A stretch of DNA of 64,000 bases from Symsagittifera roscoffensis. Taxonomy: Eukaryota; Xenacoelomorpha; Acoela; Convolutidae. The translations under genes and the position numbers were made by a program. Of the stretch, positions 46,762-57,073 are shown piece by piece. Under the pieces are notes generated by a model that made no database searches, had not been told where the DNA came from, and worked only from the letters and a program-made list of their open reading frames with translations. The stretch is taken from NCBI RefSeq assembly GCF_963678635.1, contig NC_087070.1, forward strand, positions 18,631,318 through 18,695,317, in the 5' to 3' direction. Every line of letters begins with the position of its first letter. Position 1 is the first letter of the stretch.

Positions 46762-47171
46762 AGTTATAACTAATGTGGTTAACTCATAGAGTAATTTCGG
46801 ATAGGGTACAAGGTCTGCTCGTCACGCTATCTTTTTTTCGGCCCGATAGATTCGTGCAACTTCTTAGTCTAATACCGATCCTAATCTTACTCTCATATCT
46901 ACTAGTCTCGGGGTGTTTAACTAGTCTCTGCTAGGCTCAATAGATCTAGAGAATACTGGCTTATTGCAACTGCTGAAGTTCTCTCGGAGAGGCAACTAAC
47001 TTCTAAGTTAAATTCAAATCTCTCTGTTGCTGAAATTACAAGTAATTTCAGCACTTACAAATAAGTGGGTTGTTAGTTAGATGGATTATGATTGGTTAAT
47101 ATTAAATATTTTACAGTGGTAAAATATCCAATTTATCCAATTATAAAATGTAGTTTAGATCAGGTTCCACT
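46762..47171 (-). repeat. 5' LTR of the giant element
   Basis: A 410-bp match to 22330-22739. Differences are spread along the length (about 17 by eye). On the minus strand it begins AGTGGAACC at 47171 and ends ATAACT at 46762. Confidence 0.92.
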
Positions 47172-48234
47172 TTCTATTCGGGTGTGTTTTATTTTTTCAT
47201 TTTTTTCCACGCAAAATCATGTACCAGAAATATTCATCGGAATAGATCTAGTGATATACCAAATAAAAGCCCTTTCAGTTGTGATTCGAACGACATAGAA
47301 ACTTTTGAACAAATCCTCAATGTCGAGAAAGACCAGTTTGAATTATGTTTTTGGTCTAATTTCAAGCTTTTAAGGTGAGGCCAAGCAGGCATACAGAAGC
47401 TATTTATGCTTAATTTAAGCCGTGAAAACTTAGTTTCACTGGAGTAACCTTAGTTTTTTGAGTTTCTAAGCGCCAATTTGTGAATCAAAACTTGCTTTTC
47501 TATGAATGCCAAAAATGCCTAAAGTTCGTTTTTTGCTGAGACCTTTTTGTCACACGACGCAGAAAAAACCGCAATTATTTGAAAAAAAAATTAAGACTAT
47601 GGGTATTTTTAAGACTATGGATGGAACATGTTATGCTACGTGCACAGTAACCGGCTAACAATTTTTTTTTTTAATTGTAAGAATATAACCACAGACATGT
47701 TTATAAAAAATATAACATTTTTGTGTTACATCGGGTGCAAAGCTCAGTTTCATCTCTGATTTTCATTCAAACCTTCCTTTAATTTTTGGGTTTGTAATAA
47801 ACTTTTTTCGAACGAATCATTTTTTTTCGAAAAACGTTCGGCAAAAATTTTTATTGTTGTCGCTTTGCTGAACATTCTGAATTGAGTTGCCTATCATTTT
47901 AAAAGTCAATGTTTGGCTGGCGTTAAGCTTTTGTTTGTTTGTCGAAAATTTTAATTTTTAGATTTGAGTCTGTATATAAGTTTGGGACACAGTATTTTAC
48001 GTCAGATTTGGCATTAAGAACTACGGCCATGAATTCATTATTACACATCAGCATGATATCTATTGAGAAGCCAGTATATTAAAAAAGACGAAAGATATTA
48101 TAAGACCTTTCAAAACCAATCTCATGAACAAATACATGTTTGTAGACATCAATAGAAAACTAGACGATAATTAAATCAAAAAGCTTTGCAGCCTCTGCCA
48201 TTTCAATTTTTGATTAGAGCCGGTTGTATTCGTT
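47172..48234. other. Flanking AT-rich region with a TATA box
   Basis: No firm gene. A forward frame at 47184-47378 is moderately protein-like near its end but has no start. A TATA box lies at 47973-47980. Confidence 0.45.
47973..47980 (+). promoter_or_regulatory. TATA box upstream of the membrane-protein gene
   Basis: TATATAAG, followed about 30 bp later by a purine/pyrimidine start-like region, lies about 255 bp before the ATG at 48235. It is a reasonable core promoter for that gene; function is inferred. Confidence 0.4.
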
Positions 48235-48615
48235 ATGATCAACAACAATTACTACAGTACATATCAGCCGCAGTCACAAAAAGAGGAAACTAGCAGAAAT
48301 AATGCAACTGAATTGGGATCAAAACCTAGTGAGTACCTTGATGTACGCACAGACTCTTCGAAGGACGTACCAGGAGAATCTTCTCTAAAATGGCATCTAC
48401 TTCTTCTCATCGTTTTCACGTTATGTTCTTTGATAGCAGCACTTTCTGTTATTGTAATTGCAAGTATCAGGTTATCAGCTTTTACTTCTGAATATCAACA
48501 CATTGAGAATGAAAATATAGAACTCAGAGAAGAAATTGAGGATCTCAAATTCACTTTGAACGCCAGTAGCCCCGAAACCCGTCAAAATCAGATATTAAAT
48601 TTCTGCACAATCTAA
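48235..48615 (+). CDS. 126-aa type II membrane protein with helical tail
   Basis: An ATG at 48235 opens 126 uninterrupted codons. Residues 1-53 are polar, with Asn/Tyr/Gln and Ser/Glu. Residues about 54-78 form one strong transmembrane span (LLLLIVFTLCSLIAALSVIV). The rest is charged, with heptad-like spacing (EYQHIENENIELREEIEDLKF), a likely short coiled coil that would face outside if the protein is type II. There is one potential N-glycosylation site near the end. Codon and residue use are clearly protein-like. The gene may continue: a good splice acceptor (tttttacag) at 48810 precedes a 20-codon exon ending in TAA. No family recognised. Confidence 0.55.
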   Translation: MINNNYYSTYQPQSQKEETSRNNATELGSKPSEYLDVRTDSSKDVPGESSLKWHLLLLIVFTLCSLIAALSVIVIASIRLSAFTSEYQHIENENIELREEIEDLKFTLNASSPETRQNQILNFCTI

Positions 48616-48810
48616 TTCCGTGACAAGTTAACCATACAGTAACACTGCAGCACAAATCATTGATTTTTTTTAATGCAGGCCATTTTTTCAATGGACAGAT
48701 TTATTTAGTTAAAAAATAATTCTTGTACTTCCGTTAAAAAGTTTGTATTTTCATCAAAAGTTATTTAGCTGACAATTCTCAGTTATGGAATATATAACAT
48801 ATTTTTACAG

Positions 48811-48873
48811 TTGTATAAGTTGAACTCGAGTCTTGAGCAGATGAGTGGAACAATCGAATATGTGCACTCGTAA
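48811..48873 (+). CDS. Possible terminal exon of the membrane-protein gene
   Basis: After the acceptor-like atatttttacag (ending at 48810), a frame of 20 codons reads as an amphipathic helix with alternating Leu and ends at TAA 48871-48873. It could extend the coiled coil of the gene at 48235. A matching donor in the first exon is not obvious, so this is tentative. Confidence 0.25.
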   Translation: MYKLNSSLEQMSGTIEYVHS

Positions 48874-49499
48874 CTATATGACATGTCATTAAAAATAGAT
48901 GAAAACGAAAACGGCATTGACCATTTACAAAAAGCTACGTCAAATAACACACTTGAAGAGTTATGAGAACAGAAATGGATATCCAATCCCACGAATGAAA
49001 ATGCAAATTCTAAGCATGGAACTTGATATTGAATATTTACAGGCTCAAACAAATTTTTAAACAAAGCATCTAAAATTTTCCGATATATTCAAACGGCTTA
49101 TTAAAAAAAACTAACCAGATTGTGTTGACCGTTTTATCACTATGGTACTTGAAAAAATTTGCCACTCATATGAAAAACTAATTCGATAGTTAGGTATATT
49201 AATTTTGTACTTTATAAAGAATTCTTCTCTTTTTGCAATTGGGGAAGAAAGAGTTGACAAGATCCCATACTGTTTCATTTTCAAGTTCTTTGTTCCAACG
49301 ACGCGTTAGCTCAATTTGTTACAAGAATCTAACTTTTTAATTTAATTACAACACGAAATCTTTAAATATTTTAAAATACCCAACTCTTACCTTGCTGTCC
49401 CTTCTGTTTTTTGTAAAAAAATTTTTTTTCTTAAATTGTTTTACACGGGTATCTGTGGTGGTAAATCAATGCGGACAGCAATCGTCGGTTGATTTCGAT
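48874..49499. other. AT-rich stretch, no gene
   Basis: Forward coding-like remnants with stops continue to about 49010 and may be old coiled-coil exon sequence. Nothing is seen after that. Confidence 0.45.
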
Positions 49500-50812
49500 T
49501 GGGAATGATATACATGAAAACAGGCTGTAAATGTTGACTTTTATCCAAAAGAAAACGTCCAATTCATTGAAAAAATTTATGTGAGTTTAACCATTTTCAT
49601 TTTGGGAAAACTGCAAAGACTTTCAAAGCAATTTTGTCGGAAATTTCTATCGGCGATCATTGCTCAGAAACTATGTTATGATGAAATTAAACAATGTTGC
49701 TAAGAAACTGGGTTTTAGGGCAAGAAAAAAAATCAAGTAATTCACTATCTCAAGCGTTTTGAATCTGCAGAAGACAAGCAGTTAACCCAAGAACCCTAGC
49801 CAAGATAACCCAATAGAAAAACAGTTATATCAATATCCGCAGCCGATATAACCAAATACACGAAAAAACCAGGACAAAGAACCGAACACATAGCATAGAA
49901 CAGAATCGATACATCACAAACCCGAACACCATGAGAAAGCCAAAAAAACCAAAGATATCCCGTTGCAATGCAAGTAGCATATAATGTTCCGAACACACTC
50001 ACGAAAAAACCTTAATTGTTTATTTATTTATGCATGAGTTTTTGTGCATGGTGTGATGACAAAACTAAACGTATGCGTAGAATTATAGAACTATAGGAAT
50101 ATATATTCACTAAATGAGTTGAATGTTTAACGAACAGACATATTTACCAACATTTTTTTCGAAAATCGACTTTAAAACAATGAACAATATCTTTTATAAA
50201 AAAAATTTCTGTTTGCTAAATTTTTCCAGAATTTTTTTTATCTGAATGCATGATATTTTGGCCAACAAACTGCTAAAGTAAGCTTTCAAAATCAGTTTTC
50301 GTGGAAAAAAACTAAGCTTCTCAAACCACTTTATCAATCCAGTTATACTTATATACTTTCAAACCACTCGACCCTTATATGGTACCCTATTTCGTATGAA
50401 TAGCACTTGGAAAAACTGAAAGACACCCGAAGATCAAGTTCCTCCATTTCCACCGTTCGGAACAACAAAAAACAAAACCAAGCTGAGTCTCATGGAATTT
50501 GAGACAATGAAAAACGCCAAAGCCAAAAATTTTCAATTGAAAGATTCAATTGTTCGGAACTACCTAAAAAATGATTTGGCCAAAAAATAAAATTCAGTGA
50601 GAACGATAAGTTGAAAGCCTTATCAATTTACCAAAGCAAACGATTCAATCGAAAAATTGGATAAAACACATCCAAAAACACAATAGCCAGCGTAATTAAG
50701 TTTTCAGAAATGAGTATCGATTGGTAAATACGGCGCTAAAAAAAAAAGTCATAGAAAAAGTTTGAAAGTTCTGATAGTTCAAGTTTTACGCACTCCCCTG
50801 AAAATCTTGTTT

Positions 50813-51210
50813 CCCCTCAAGTGACACTATTCGATATCAACGAGTTCCTTCAATACAAGAGTTGGCAGTCAAACAATTAGAAAGTGAAACAAAAACTATT
50901 AGGAAAACACAAGAAAATACACAAGGGTACCGTAAAAGTACAGGAAATAGTGAATAACAATTTCAAAAACAAAAATTAATTCTTACAACCTAGAATAATT
51001 AGCAATACGGCAAATTATCGGACGAAATTTAGCATGGCAAAAAATGGCGACAATTTAAAGGTCTGTTCTTGAGATATTTTAGTTGTTATCAATGCTTGTT
51101 AAAACTTTTTTCAGACAATTTATTTCCCAAACCAAGTCCCAGCTCTGCATACAATTGAATACACATATCTGCGTTCTATGCAGCTAAATCAAGAAATCGG
51201 ATTGGTTTGA
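50813..51210 (+). pseudogene. Small two-exon gene, copy 1
   Basis: The coding-like first exon ends AATTTAAAG at 51060; exon 2 runs 51115-51210 and ends in TGA. Exon 1 is Lys/Asn-rich. The last part (FSMAKNGDNLK) and exon 2 (ends QLNQEIGLV) read in phase across a 54-nt intron. In this copy a TAA lies about 70 bp before the donor and another stop interrupts the part further upstream, so it is probably inactive. A separate 107-codon ORF follows. Family unknown. Confidence 0.4.
51061..51114 (+). other. 54-nt GT-AG intron, copy 1
   Basis: Donor AAG/GTCTGT, acceptor cttttttcag/AC. The same intron with the same length occurs at 52765-52818 and 56023-56076. The reading frame is phase 0 on both sides. 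Confidence 0.6.
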
Positions 51211-51444
51211 TTAAACAAAAGATTTGGAGAAAATGAGAACGATTTTAACAATTTAAAAATTAAAAAATCAAATCACACACTTTAACTAAGCATCAAGAGA
51301 ATTGAAATGAATACAATAACCACTCATTTACAAATTGTGAAGAGTTTATTTTCTCGCCGAAAAAAAGTAATCGTGAAATCCTGAAAATAGAATGACATTG
51401 AAAACTTACGATTACAGAATTACAGGCTAAATTAAGTAGTCAAA

Positions 51445-51768
51445 ATGAAGCATCTAAAACTTGCCGTCGTGTTCAGTCGATCATTATCAGTTTATAAGTC
51501 AACGTCAATTGTTGTATCTTTTCTTACAAGTAAAAAAACTCAATTGAAATTAGAATTCAAATTGCAGTCCTCTTTTATCCCAAGTATTTTGTATCTGCAA
51601 AAAAAAGTTCCAGTCTCATTGTTAGTAATGTTTATATCAAAGGCCAGCCAACATAATTTAAGAGCCAAAAAAGTTAGGATAGAGAACCTACAAAATGTTT
51701 CGAAAGTTCAACACAGCAAACATCAAAACCGAGACACCGCAATTTCAAAGACTCTAAAAATAGTGTAA
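51445..51768 (+). CDS. 107-aa hypothetical ORF, U copy 1
   Basis: An ATG at 51445 opens 107 codons. The product has a Ser/Leu/Val-rich first half, without a clean signal peptide, and a basic Lys/Asn/Gln-rich second half. All three U copies keep it at full length from an ATG. Another frame over the first 90 bp also reads like a helical exon (ELQAKLSSQNEASK), so coding in this exact frame is not certain. No family recognised. Confidence 0.35.
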   Translation: MKHLKLAVVFSRSLSVYKSTSIVVSFLTSKKTQLKLEFKLQSSFIPSILYLQKKVPVSLLVMFISKASQHNLRAKKVRIENLQNVSKVQHSKHQNRDTAISKTLKIV

Positions 51769-52516
51769 AAAACTCAAAGACAACCAGTTCTTGTGCAAGA
51801 AGCACATAATATATCGACATTCATTTTCTAAAAAGTTAAAGTAGGTGTTTTCTGCAACATTTTTTTCGAAAATCGACTTTAAAACAATGAACATTATCTT
51901 TTATAAAAAAAATTTCTGTTTGCTAAATTTTTCCAGAACTTTTTTATCTGCATGCATGATATTTTGGCCAACAAACTGCTAAAGTAAGCTTTCAAAATCA
52001 GTTTTCGTGGAAAAAAACTAAGCTTCTCAAACCACTTTATCAATCCAGTTATACTTATATACTTTCAAACCACTCGACCCTTATATGGAACCCTATTTCG
52101 TATGAATAGCACTTGGAAAAACTGAAAGACACCCGAAGATCAAGTTCCTCCATTTCCACCGTTCGGAACAACAAAAAACAAAACCCAGCTGAGTCTCATG
52201 GAATTTGAGGCAATGAAAAACGCCAAAGCCAAAAATTTTCAATTGAAAGATTCAATTGTTCGGAACTACCTAAAAAATGATTTGGCCAAAAAATAAAATT
52301 CAGTGAGAACGATAAGTTGAAAGCCTTATCAATTTACCAAAGCAAACGATTTAATAGAAAAATTGGATAAAACACATCCAAAAACACAATAGCCAGCGTA
52401 ATTAAGTTTTCAGAAATGAGTATCGATTGGTAAATACGGCGCTAAAAAAAAGTCATAGAAAAAGTTTGAAAGTTCTGATAGTTCAAGTTTTACGCACTCC
52501 CCTGGAAATCTTGTTT

Positions 52517-52914
52517 CCCCTCAAGTGACACTATTCGATATCAACGAGTTCCTTCAATACAAGAGTTGGCAGTCAAACAATTAGAAAGTGAAACAAAAAC
52601 TATTAGGAAAACACAAGAAAATACACAAGGGTACCGTAAAAGTACAGGAAATAGTGAATAACAATTTCAAAAACAAAAACTAATTCTTACAACCTAGAAT
52701 AATTAGCAATACGGCAAATTATCGGACGAAATTTAGCATGGCAAAAAATGGCGACAATTTAAAGGTCTGTTCTTGAGATATTTTAGTTGTTATCAATGCT
52801 TGTTAAAACTTTTTTCAGACAATTTATTTCCCAAACCAAGTCCCAGCTCTGCATACAATTGAATACACATATCTGCGTTCTATGCAGCTAAATCAAGAAA
52901 TCGGATTGGTTTGA
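52517..52914 (+). pseudogene. Small two-exon gene, copy 2
   Basis: Nearly identical to copy 1: exon 1 to 52764, intron 52765-52818, exon 2 52819-52914 ending TGA. It has the same TAA before the donor. It is probably a recent duplicate of an already broken gene. Confidence 0.4.
52765..52818 (+). other. 54-nt GT-AG intron, copy 2
   Basis: Same boundaries and sequence as copy 1. Confidence 0.6.
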
Positions 52915-53148
52915 TTAAACAAAAGATTTGGAGAAAATGAGAACGATTTTAACAATTTAAAAATTAAAAAATCAAATCACACACTTTAACTAAGCATCAA
53001 GAGAATTGAAATGAATACAATAACCACTCATTTACAAATTGTGAAGAGTTTATTTTCTCACCGAAAAAAAGTAATCGTGAAATCCTGAAAATAGAATGAC
53101 ATTGAAAACTTACGATTACAGAATTACAGGCTAAATTAAGTAGTCAAA

Positions 53149-53472
53149 ATGAAGCATCTAAAACTTGCCGTCGTGTTCAGTCGATCATTATCAGTTTATA
53201 AGTCAACGTCAATTTTTGTATCTTTTCTTACAAGTAAAAAAACTCAATTGAAATTAGAATTCAAATTGCAGTCCTCTATTATCCCAAGTATTTTGTATCT
53301 GCAAAAAAAAGTTCCAGTCTCATTGTTAGTAATGTTTATATCAAAGGCCAGCCAACATAATTTAAGAGCCAAAAAATTTAGGATAGAGAACCTACAAAAT
53401 GTTTCGAAAGTTCAACACAGCAAACATCAAAACCGAGACATCGCTAACTCAAAGACCCTAAAAATAGTGTAA
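53149..53472 (+). CDS. 107-aa hypothetical ORF, U copy 2
   Basis: Same ORF as 51445-51768, from an ATG, with about six amino-acid differences. See copy 1 for description. The differences include non-conservative changes, so strong protein-level constraint is not evident between these two young copies. Confidence 0.35.
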   Translation: MKHLKLAVVFSRSLSVYKSTSIFVSFLTSKKTQLKLEFKLQSSIIPSILYLQKKVPVSLLVMFISKASQHNLRAKKFRIENLQNVSKVQHSKHQNRDIANSKTLKIV

Positions 53473-53724
53473 AAAACTCAAAGACAACCAGTTCTTGTGC
53501 AAGAAGCACATAATATATCGACATTCATTTTCTAAAAAGTCAAAGTAGGTGTTTTCTGTTTATTAAAAAAAAAATCATTTTGTATGTGTTGTAATGAGAG
53601 ACATGCTCGAATGCATAGACCGTTAATGAATAGGAATTGATCGACAGCAATTGTCTTGGAAAATTAAGAAAAATTTTCTCTGAATAGATCACAAATTTTT
53701 TTTCTTGTTATTTTTTTTTCGCAG

Positions 53725-53805
53725 ACAACTGCTATTGATCGTTTGTGCTTCATTTACAATCTACGCAGCCGATTAGGTCTCTCATTACAACGCAAAAAGA
53801 TATGA
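53725..53805 (+). other. Exon-like segment in repeat V, copy 1
   Basis: A pyrimidine tract ending ttcgcag (to 53724) is followed by 27 codons: a compact Leu/Arg-rich helix (DRLCFIYNLRSRLGLSLQ) that ends at TGA. The same exon recurs in the other V copy (56993-57073) with the stop at the same codon. It looks like the last exon of an unidentified gene. Confidence 0.35.
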
Positions 53806-55409
53806 AATTTCTCAAAAAGCAGAAAACTTCTTTTGAAACTTTTTTTCAAATTGAAACTTTTGCGGTTGTGATTCGAACGTTCTAAAGGTTTTCTCAAAAG
53901 TTTTAGCCAGTTTCGAGAAAATCTTGTTTTAATTTTTTTAATTTTAGTCGATTTTTGAGCACATGAATGGATTTTATTACAGCAAAAAAAAAATACTTGA
54001 AGGCTTCTCTGGAGGTTTTCTGATAAATAAAAACTTGATAAAATCAAAAAAACTGAAGATATAAGAAATTTTTGAAGATTAAATTAGCAACAGAGAAAAA
54101 AAAGAACAAAATCGATCATTTTAAAGCAGATAACAGCCGAGCTAAAAATTTAGAGTTCACCCTGAATCAACAATGAATATCATTAACATCTATAATTAAA
54201 ATAAGTTTCGATTGGCAACTAAGGTGATAAAAATGGAGTAAGTTATCATTGATTCAAAACCAAAAAAAGTGTCCTGGAAAAAAACTGAAAATTCTGATAA
54301 TTCAACTTTTGCTCTCTCCTGGAAATCTTGTTTCCCCTCAAGTGACACTATTTGAGATCAACGAGTTGGTTCAATACAAAAATTGGCTGTCAAACAAATA
54401 GAATGATCCAAGTGAAACAAAAACAATTAGGAAAACACAAGAATATACACAAAAATACGTACTTTATCCAAAAGAAAGCGTCCAATTCATTGAAAAAAAA
54501 TTATGTGATTTTCACCATTTTCAATTTAAGAAAACTGCAAAGACTTTCAAAGCATCATTGCTCAGAAACTAAGTTATGATGAAATTAAACAATGTTCCTA
54601 AGAAACTGAGTTTTTAGGCAAGAAAAAATCAAGTAATTCATCATCTAAAAATTTCTGAAACTGCAGAAGACAAGCAGTTGACCCAAGAACCCTAGCTGAG
54701 ATTAACCATTCGAAAAACAGTTAAATCAATAACCCAAGCCGAGATAACCCAATACACTAAAAAACCAGGACAAAGAACCGAACACTCGTTCAAATGTTCC
54801 TCATAGCATAAAACATAATCGATATATCACAAACCCAAACACCATGAGAAAAAAAAACAAAATCAAAGATATCCCGTTGCAATGCAGGTAGAATGGAACG
54901 TTCCGAACACACTCACGAATTTTTTTTGAAATGTTATGTTATTTATGCATGAGTTTTTGGTGCATGACGTGATGAGAAAACTATACGTACGCGTAGAATT
55001 ATAGAACTCCAGTAAAATATATTCCCTAAATGAGTTCAATGTTCAATGAACAGACACATGTACCAACATTTTTTTTCAACAATTTGACTTTAAAACAACG
55101 AACAATATCTCTTAAAAAATTTTTGTTTAATTTTTTTCCAGAAATTTTATATGAATGCATGATAATTTGGCCAACAAATTGCTAAAGTAGGTTTCAAAAT
55201 CAGTTTTTCTGGAAAAAAACTAAGCTTCTAAAACCAATTTATCAATCCAGTTACATTTATATACTTTCAAAACACTCGACCCTTATATGGTACCCTATTT
55301 CGTATGAATAGCACTTGAGTGTGCATGGAAAAACTAAAAGACGCCCGAAGACCAAATTCCTCCATTTCTACCGTTCGGAAAAACAAAAAACAAAACCAAG
55401 CTGAGTCTC
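53806..55409. other. Repeat V, remaining part, no gene
   Basis: AT-rich. Forward coding-like phrases with stops occur near 54100-54180 and 54352-54579. Minus-strand frames are shadows. The segment 54450-55060 matches 49500-50150. Confidence 0.45.
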
Positions 55410-55604
55410 GTGGAATTTGAGATAATGAAAAAAGCCAAAGCCAAAAATTTCCAATTGAAAGATTCAATTGTTCAGAACTACCCAAAAATTGATTTGGCCA
55501 AAAAACAATATTCAGTGAGAACGATAAATTCAAAGCCTTACCAATTTACCAAAGCAAACGATTTAACAGAAAAATTGGAAAAAACACATCCAAAAACACA
55601 ATAG
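55410..55604 (+). CDS. 64-aa Lys-rich ORF, U copy 3
   Basis: An ATG at 55410 opens 64 codons of Lys/Asn/Ser-rich sequence with a short helical start (EFEIMKKAKAKNFQLKD). The same stretch in U copies 1 and 2 (near 50492 and 52199) keeps the ATG but has a TAA after about 32 codons. Copy 3 is therefore the best preserved. It may be an upstream exon of the two-exon gene below. Family unknown. Confidence 0.35.
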   Translation: MEFEIMKKAKAKNFQLKDSIVQNYPKIDLAKKQYSVRTINSKPYQFTKANDLTEKLEKTHPKTQ

Positions 55605-55782
55605 CCAGCGTAATTAGGTATTCTGAAATGAGTATCGATTGGTAACTACGGCAATAAAAGTGGAGTAAATTATCATTGATTCAAAACCAAAAAAAAAATG
55701 TCATAGAAAAAGTTTGAAAAATCTGATAGTTCAAGTTGTACGCTCTCCCCTGCAAATCTTGTTTCCCCTCAAGTGACACTAT

Positions 55783-56172
55783 ATGAGATCAACGAGTAGT
55801 TTCAATACAAGAGTTGGCAGTCATACAAATAGAATGTTCCAAGTGAAACAAAAACTATTAGGGAAACACAAGAAAATACACAAAATAGGTACAGTAAAAG
55901 TACAGGAAAAAATGAATAACAATTTCAAAAACAAAAACTATTGCTTACAACCTAGAATAACTAGCAATACGGCAAATAATTTGACGAAATTTAGCATGGC
56001 AAAAAATGGCGACAATTTAAAGGTCTGTTCTTGAGATATTTTAGTTGTTATTAATGCTTGTTAAAACTTTTTTCAGACAATTTTTTTGCCAAACCAATTC
56101 CCAGCTCTGTATACAATTGAATACAAATATCTGCGTTCTATGCAGCTAAATCAAGAAATCAGATTGGTTTAA
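55783..56172 (+). CDS. Small two-exon gene, copy 3 (best preserved)
   Basis: Exon 1 is open from about 55783 to 56022 and exon 2 runs from 56077 to TAA 56170-56172, in phase across the 54-nt intron. Where copies 1 and 2 have a TAA before the donor, this copy has Tyr-Cys, so it reads through. The product is Lys/Asn/Gln-rich in exon 1 and ends with a folded-looking segment (TIFLPNQFPALYTIEY...). The stop is at the same codon in all three copies although it is TGA in two and TAA here. There is no certain ATG; an upstream exon (perhaps 55410-55604) is likely. Function unknown. Confidence 0.45.
56023..56076 (+). other. 54-nt GT-AG intron, copy 3
   Basis: GTCTGT donor and tttttcag acceptor are conserved despite divergence of the surrounding copy. 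Confidence 0.6.
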
Positions 56173-56407
56173 TTAAACAAAAGATTTGGAGAAAACGAGA
56201 ACGATTTTAACAATTTACAAATTACAACATCAAATCACACACTTTAACTAAGCATCAAGAGAATTGAAATGAATAAAATAACCACTCATTTACAAATTGT
56301 GAAGAGTTTATTTTCTTGCCGAAGAAAAAAGTAATCGTGAAGTCCTGAAAACAAAATGTCATTGAAAATTACGATTACAGATTTACAGGCTCAATTAAGT
56401 CGTCAAT

Positions 56408-56731
56408 ATGAAGCATCTAAAATTTGCCTTCGTATTCAGTCGATCTTTATCAATTTATAAGTCAACGTCAATTTTTGTATCTTTTCTTACAAGTAACAAA
56501 AACTCAATTGAAATTAGATTTCAAATTAGAGTCCTCTATTATCCCAAGTATTTTGTATCTGCAAAAAAAGTTCCGGTCTCAATGTTAGTAATATTTATAT
56601 CTCAGGCCAGCCAACATAATACAAGAGCCAAAAAAATTAGAATAGAGAACCTACAAAACGTTTCGAAAGTCCAACACAGTAAACAACAAAACCGAGACAT
56701 CGCAAACTCAAAGACCCTGAAAAAAGTGTAA
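56408..56731 (+). CDS. 107-aa hypothetical ORF, U copy 3
   Basis: An ATG at 56408, same length as in copies 1 and 2. About 31 codons in, one extra base shifts the frame; about 25 codons later one base fewer restores it, so the centre of the protein is different while both ends match. This pair of compensating indels keeps the ORF length at 107. It may reflect selection to keep the C-terminus, or chance. Confidence 0.35.
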   Translation: MKHLKFAFVFSRSLSIYKSTSIFVSFLTSNKNSIEIRFQIRVLYYPKYFVSAKKVPVSMLVIFISQASQHNTRAKKIRIENLQNVSKVQHSKQQNRDIANSKTLKKV

Positions 56732-56992
56732 AAAACTCAAAGACAACCAGTTATTGTGCAAGAAGCACATAATATATCGACTTTCATTTTCTAAAAAGTT
56801 GAAGTAGGTGTTTTCTGTTTTTTGAAAAAAAAATCAGTTTGTATGTGTTGTAATGAGAGACATGCTCGAATGCATAGATCATTAATGAATAAGAATTGAT
56901 CGACAGCAATTGTCTTGGAAAATTAAGAAAAATTTTCTCTGAGTAGATCACAAAATTTTTTTCTTGTTATTTTTTTTCGAAGACAACTGCTA

Positions 56993-57073
56993 TTGATCGT
57001 TTGTGCTTCATTAACAATCTACGCAATCGATTAGGTCTCTCATTACAACACAAAAGGAAATGAAGTTTTTTCG
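56993..57073 (+). other. Exon-like segment in repeat V, copy 2
   Basis: Counterpart of 53725-53805 with 27 codons and TGA at the same place. The acceptor reads cgaag instead of cgcag, so splicing here is weakened. Confidence 0.3.

Larger units (their letters stand above)
22330..47171 (-). mobile_element. Giant Ty3/gypsy-type LTR retroelement with envelope and extra ORFs
   Basis: Two 410-bp direct repeats bound the element. On the minus strand the LTR starts AGTGGAACC and ends ATAACT, the AGT...ACT type seen in many gypsy and errantivirus elements. A primer binding site follows the right-hand LTR, and gag, pol and env-like ORFs run leftward. Domain order PR-RT-RNaseH-IN places it in Ty3/gypsy (Metaviridae). 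It is 24,842 bp long; removing one copy of an internal 6-kb duplication gives about 18.9 kb. The LTRs differ at about 17 of 410 positions by eye. Gag, pol and env all carry stops or frameshifts, so it is a fossil copy. No convincing target-site duplication was found. Confidence 0.88.

Noticed and set aside
22330-47171. Target-site duplication of the giant element
   Set aside because: The bases outside the two LTRs (tttg on the left, ttct on the right) do not match convincingly.
22330-47171. A functional virus with two envelope genes
   Set aside because: Both units share inactivating changes and are more alike than the LTRs, so the second env is a late duplication.
49796-50002. 68-codon hydrophobic minus-strand ORF
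   Set aside because: The second copy of the same repeat (near 54700-54900) does not keep the frame.
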